A DNA stretch of 64,000 nt. Source: CAYGVT01 sp964353355 (GTDB taxonomy: Archaea > Thermoplasmatota > DTKX01 > GCA-020343715). The translations under genes were made by a program, and so were the position numbers. Shown piece by piece: positions 63,888-64,000 of the stretch. How positions within the stretch are numbered: position 1 is the first letter of the stretch; every line of letters starts with the position of its first letter. The stretch spans positions 51,313-115,312 of the forward strand of contig CAYGVT010000017.1 of the NCBI GenBank assembly GCA_964353355.1, in the 5' to 3' direction. The notes beneath the pieces were generated by a model, which was not told the origin of the DNA, did no database searches, and saw only the letters and a list, made by a program, of their open reading frames with translations.

Positions 63888-63900
63888 AAAATAATATATT
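63888..63900 (+). promoter_or_regulatory. TATA box of the gene at the right edge
   Basis: The sequence aaaataatatatt predicts a start near 63920 and a leader of ~20 nt before ATG 63940. A GC hairpin (arms GCCCGGC 63913-63919 and GCCGGGC 63923-63929) overlaps the predicted start site. Confidence 0.55.
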
Positions 63901-63939
63901 GGCCCCGGGGAGGCCCGGCATCGCCGGGCACCCCCAGGG

Positions 63940-64000
63940 ATGCACGACATGGATGCAGTATATACGGATGAGTATAGAAAAGGCTATTGGGACCGGCGTT
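63940..64000 (+). CDS. Start of an unidentified gene, 3' partial
   Basis: ATG 63940 (or in-frame ATG 63949) opens a frame that runs to the window end, beginning MHDMDAVYTDEYRKGYWD. A TATA box and a complex inverted-repeat element upstream support a real gene. Too short to identify. Confidence 0.4.
   Translation, partial: MHDMDAVYTDEYRKGYWDRR

Overview
The window is very GC-rich archaeal DNA, most likely from a Thermoplasmatota-type euryarchaeon; this is an inference from gene content. Archaeal markers are glycerol-1-phosphate dehydrogenase (egsA), the S19e / PDCD5-like / L39e / L31e / aIF6 block, tRNA-Ile2 agmatidine synthetase (tiaS), pyruvoyl-dependent arginine decarboxylase, an XPD-type helicase, HerA, archaeal DUF373/DUF357/DUF63 proteins and a 5S rRNA gene standing alone. 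Bacterial-type modules also present are uvrB-uvrA-uvrC and grpE-dnaK-dnaJ, as is common in mesophilic archaea. AT-rich sequence is almost confined to promoters. Many genes have a TATA box about 25-30 nt upstream of the start codon, pointing to leaderless or nearly leaderless mRNAs, and GTG/TTG starts are frequent.

Layout. 1-15.4 kb is mostly cell surface and transport: a large membrane-anchored Ig-domain protein with a cytoplasmic module, an ABC-2 exporter pair, a gingipain-like C25 peptidase, an EamA transporter, two paralogous MFS transporters around a LolD-like ATPase, then tRNA methyltransferase trmI. 15.4-21.4 kb holds DUF373, the ribosomal block, two metallo-beta-lactamase-fold proteins and arginine decarboxylase. 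21.4-32.3 kb holds XPD, tiaS, a flavodoxin, a UbiA-family prenyltransferase, a double-thioredoxin lipoprotein, 5S rRNA, a c-type-heme membrane fusion and a flavin reductase. 32.4-39.2 kb is uvrBAC.

39.2-47.3 kb is the most accessory-looking part: a PepSY-like tandem pair in which one copy carries an in-frame TAG, a small protein coupled to a retropepsin-like protease, queC-queE coupled to an unrecognised third gene (preQ0/archaeosine), a 34-codon membrane microprotein, an ArsR-like membrane regulator with a palindrome at its promoter, and an HTH-ImmA/IrrE plus DUF4411 toxin-antitoxin-like pair. 47.3-50.4 kb encodes pyruvate:ferredoxin oxidoreductase (porG-D-A-B). 50.5-64 kb has secreted beta-helix/PKD and CTERM-like proteins, the chaperone operon with a palindromic promoter element, DUF63, egsA, DUF357 and herA, ending in a partial gene behind a nested inverted-repeat promoter.

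No CRISPR array, transposase or tRNA gene was seen. The best candidates for new biology are the third gene of the queC-queE operon, the TAG-interrupted PepSY-like operon, the surface protein with a cytoplasmic module at the left edge, the c-heme/membrane-domain fusion, and three structured promoter elements (near 44.7, 57.9 and 63.86 kb).
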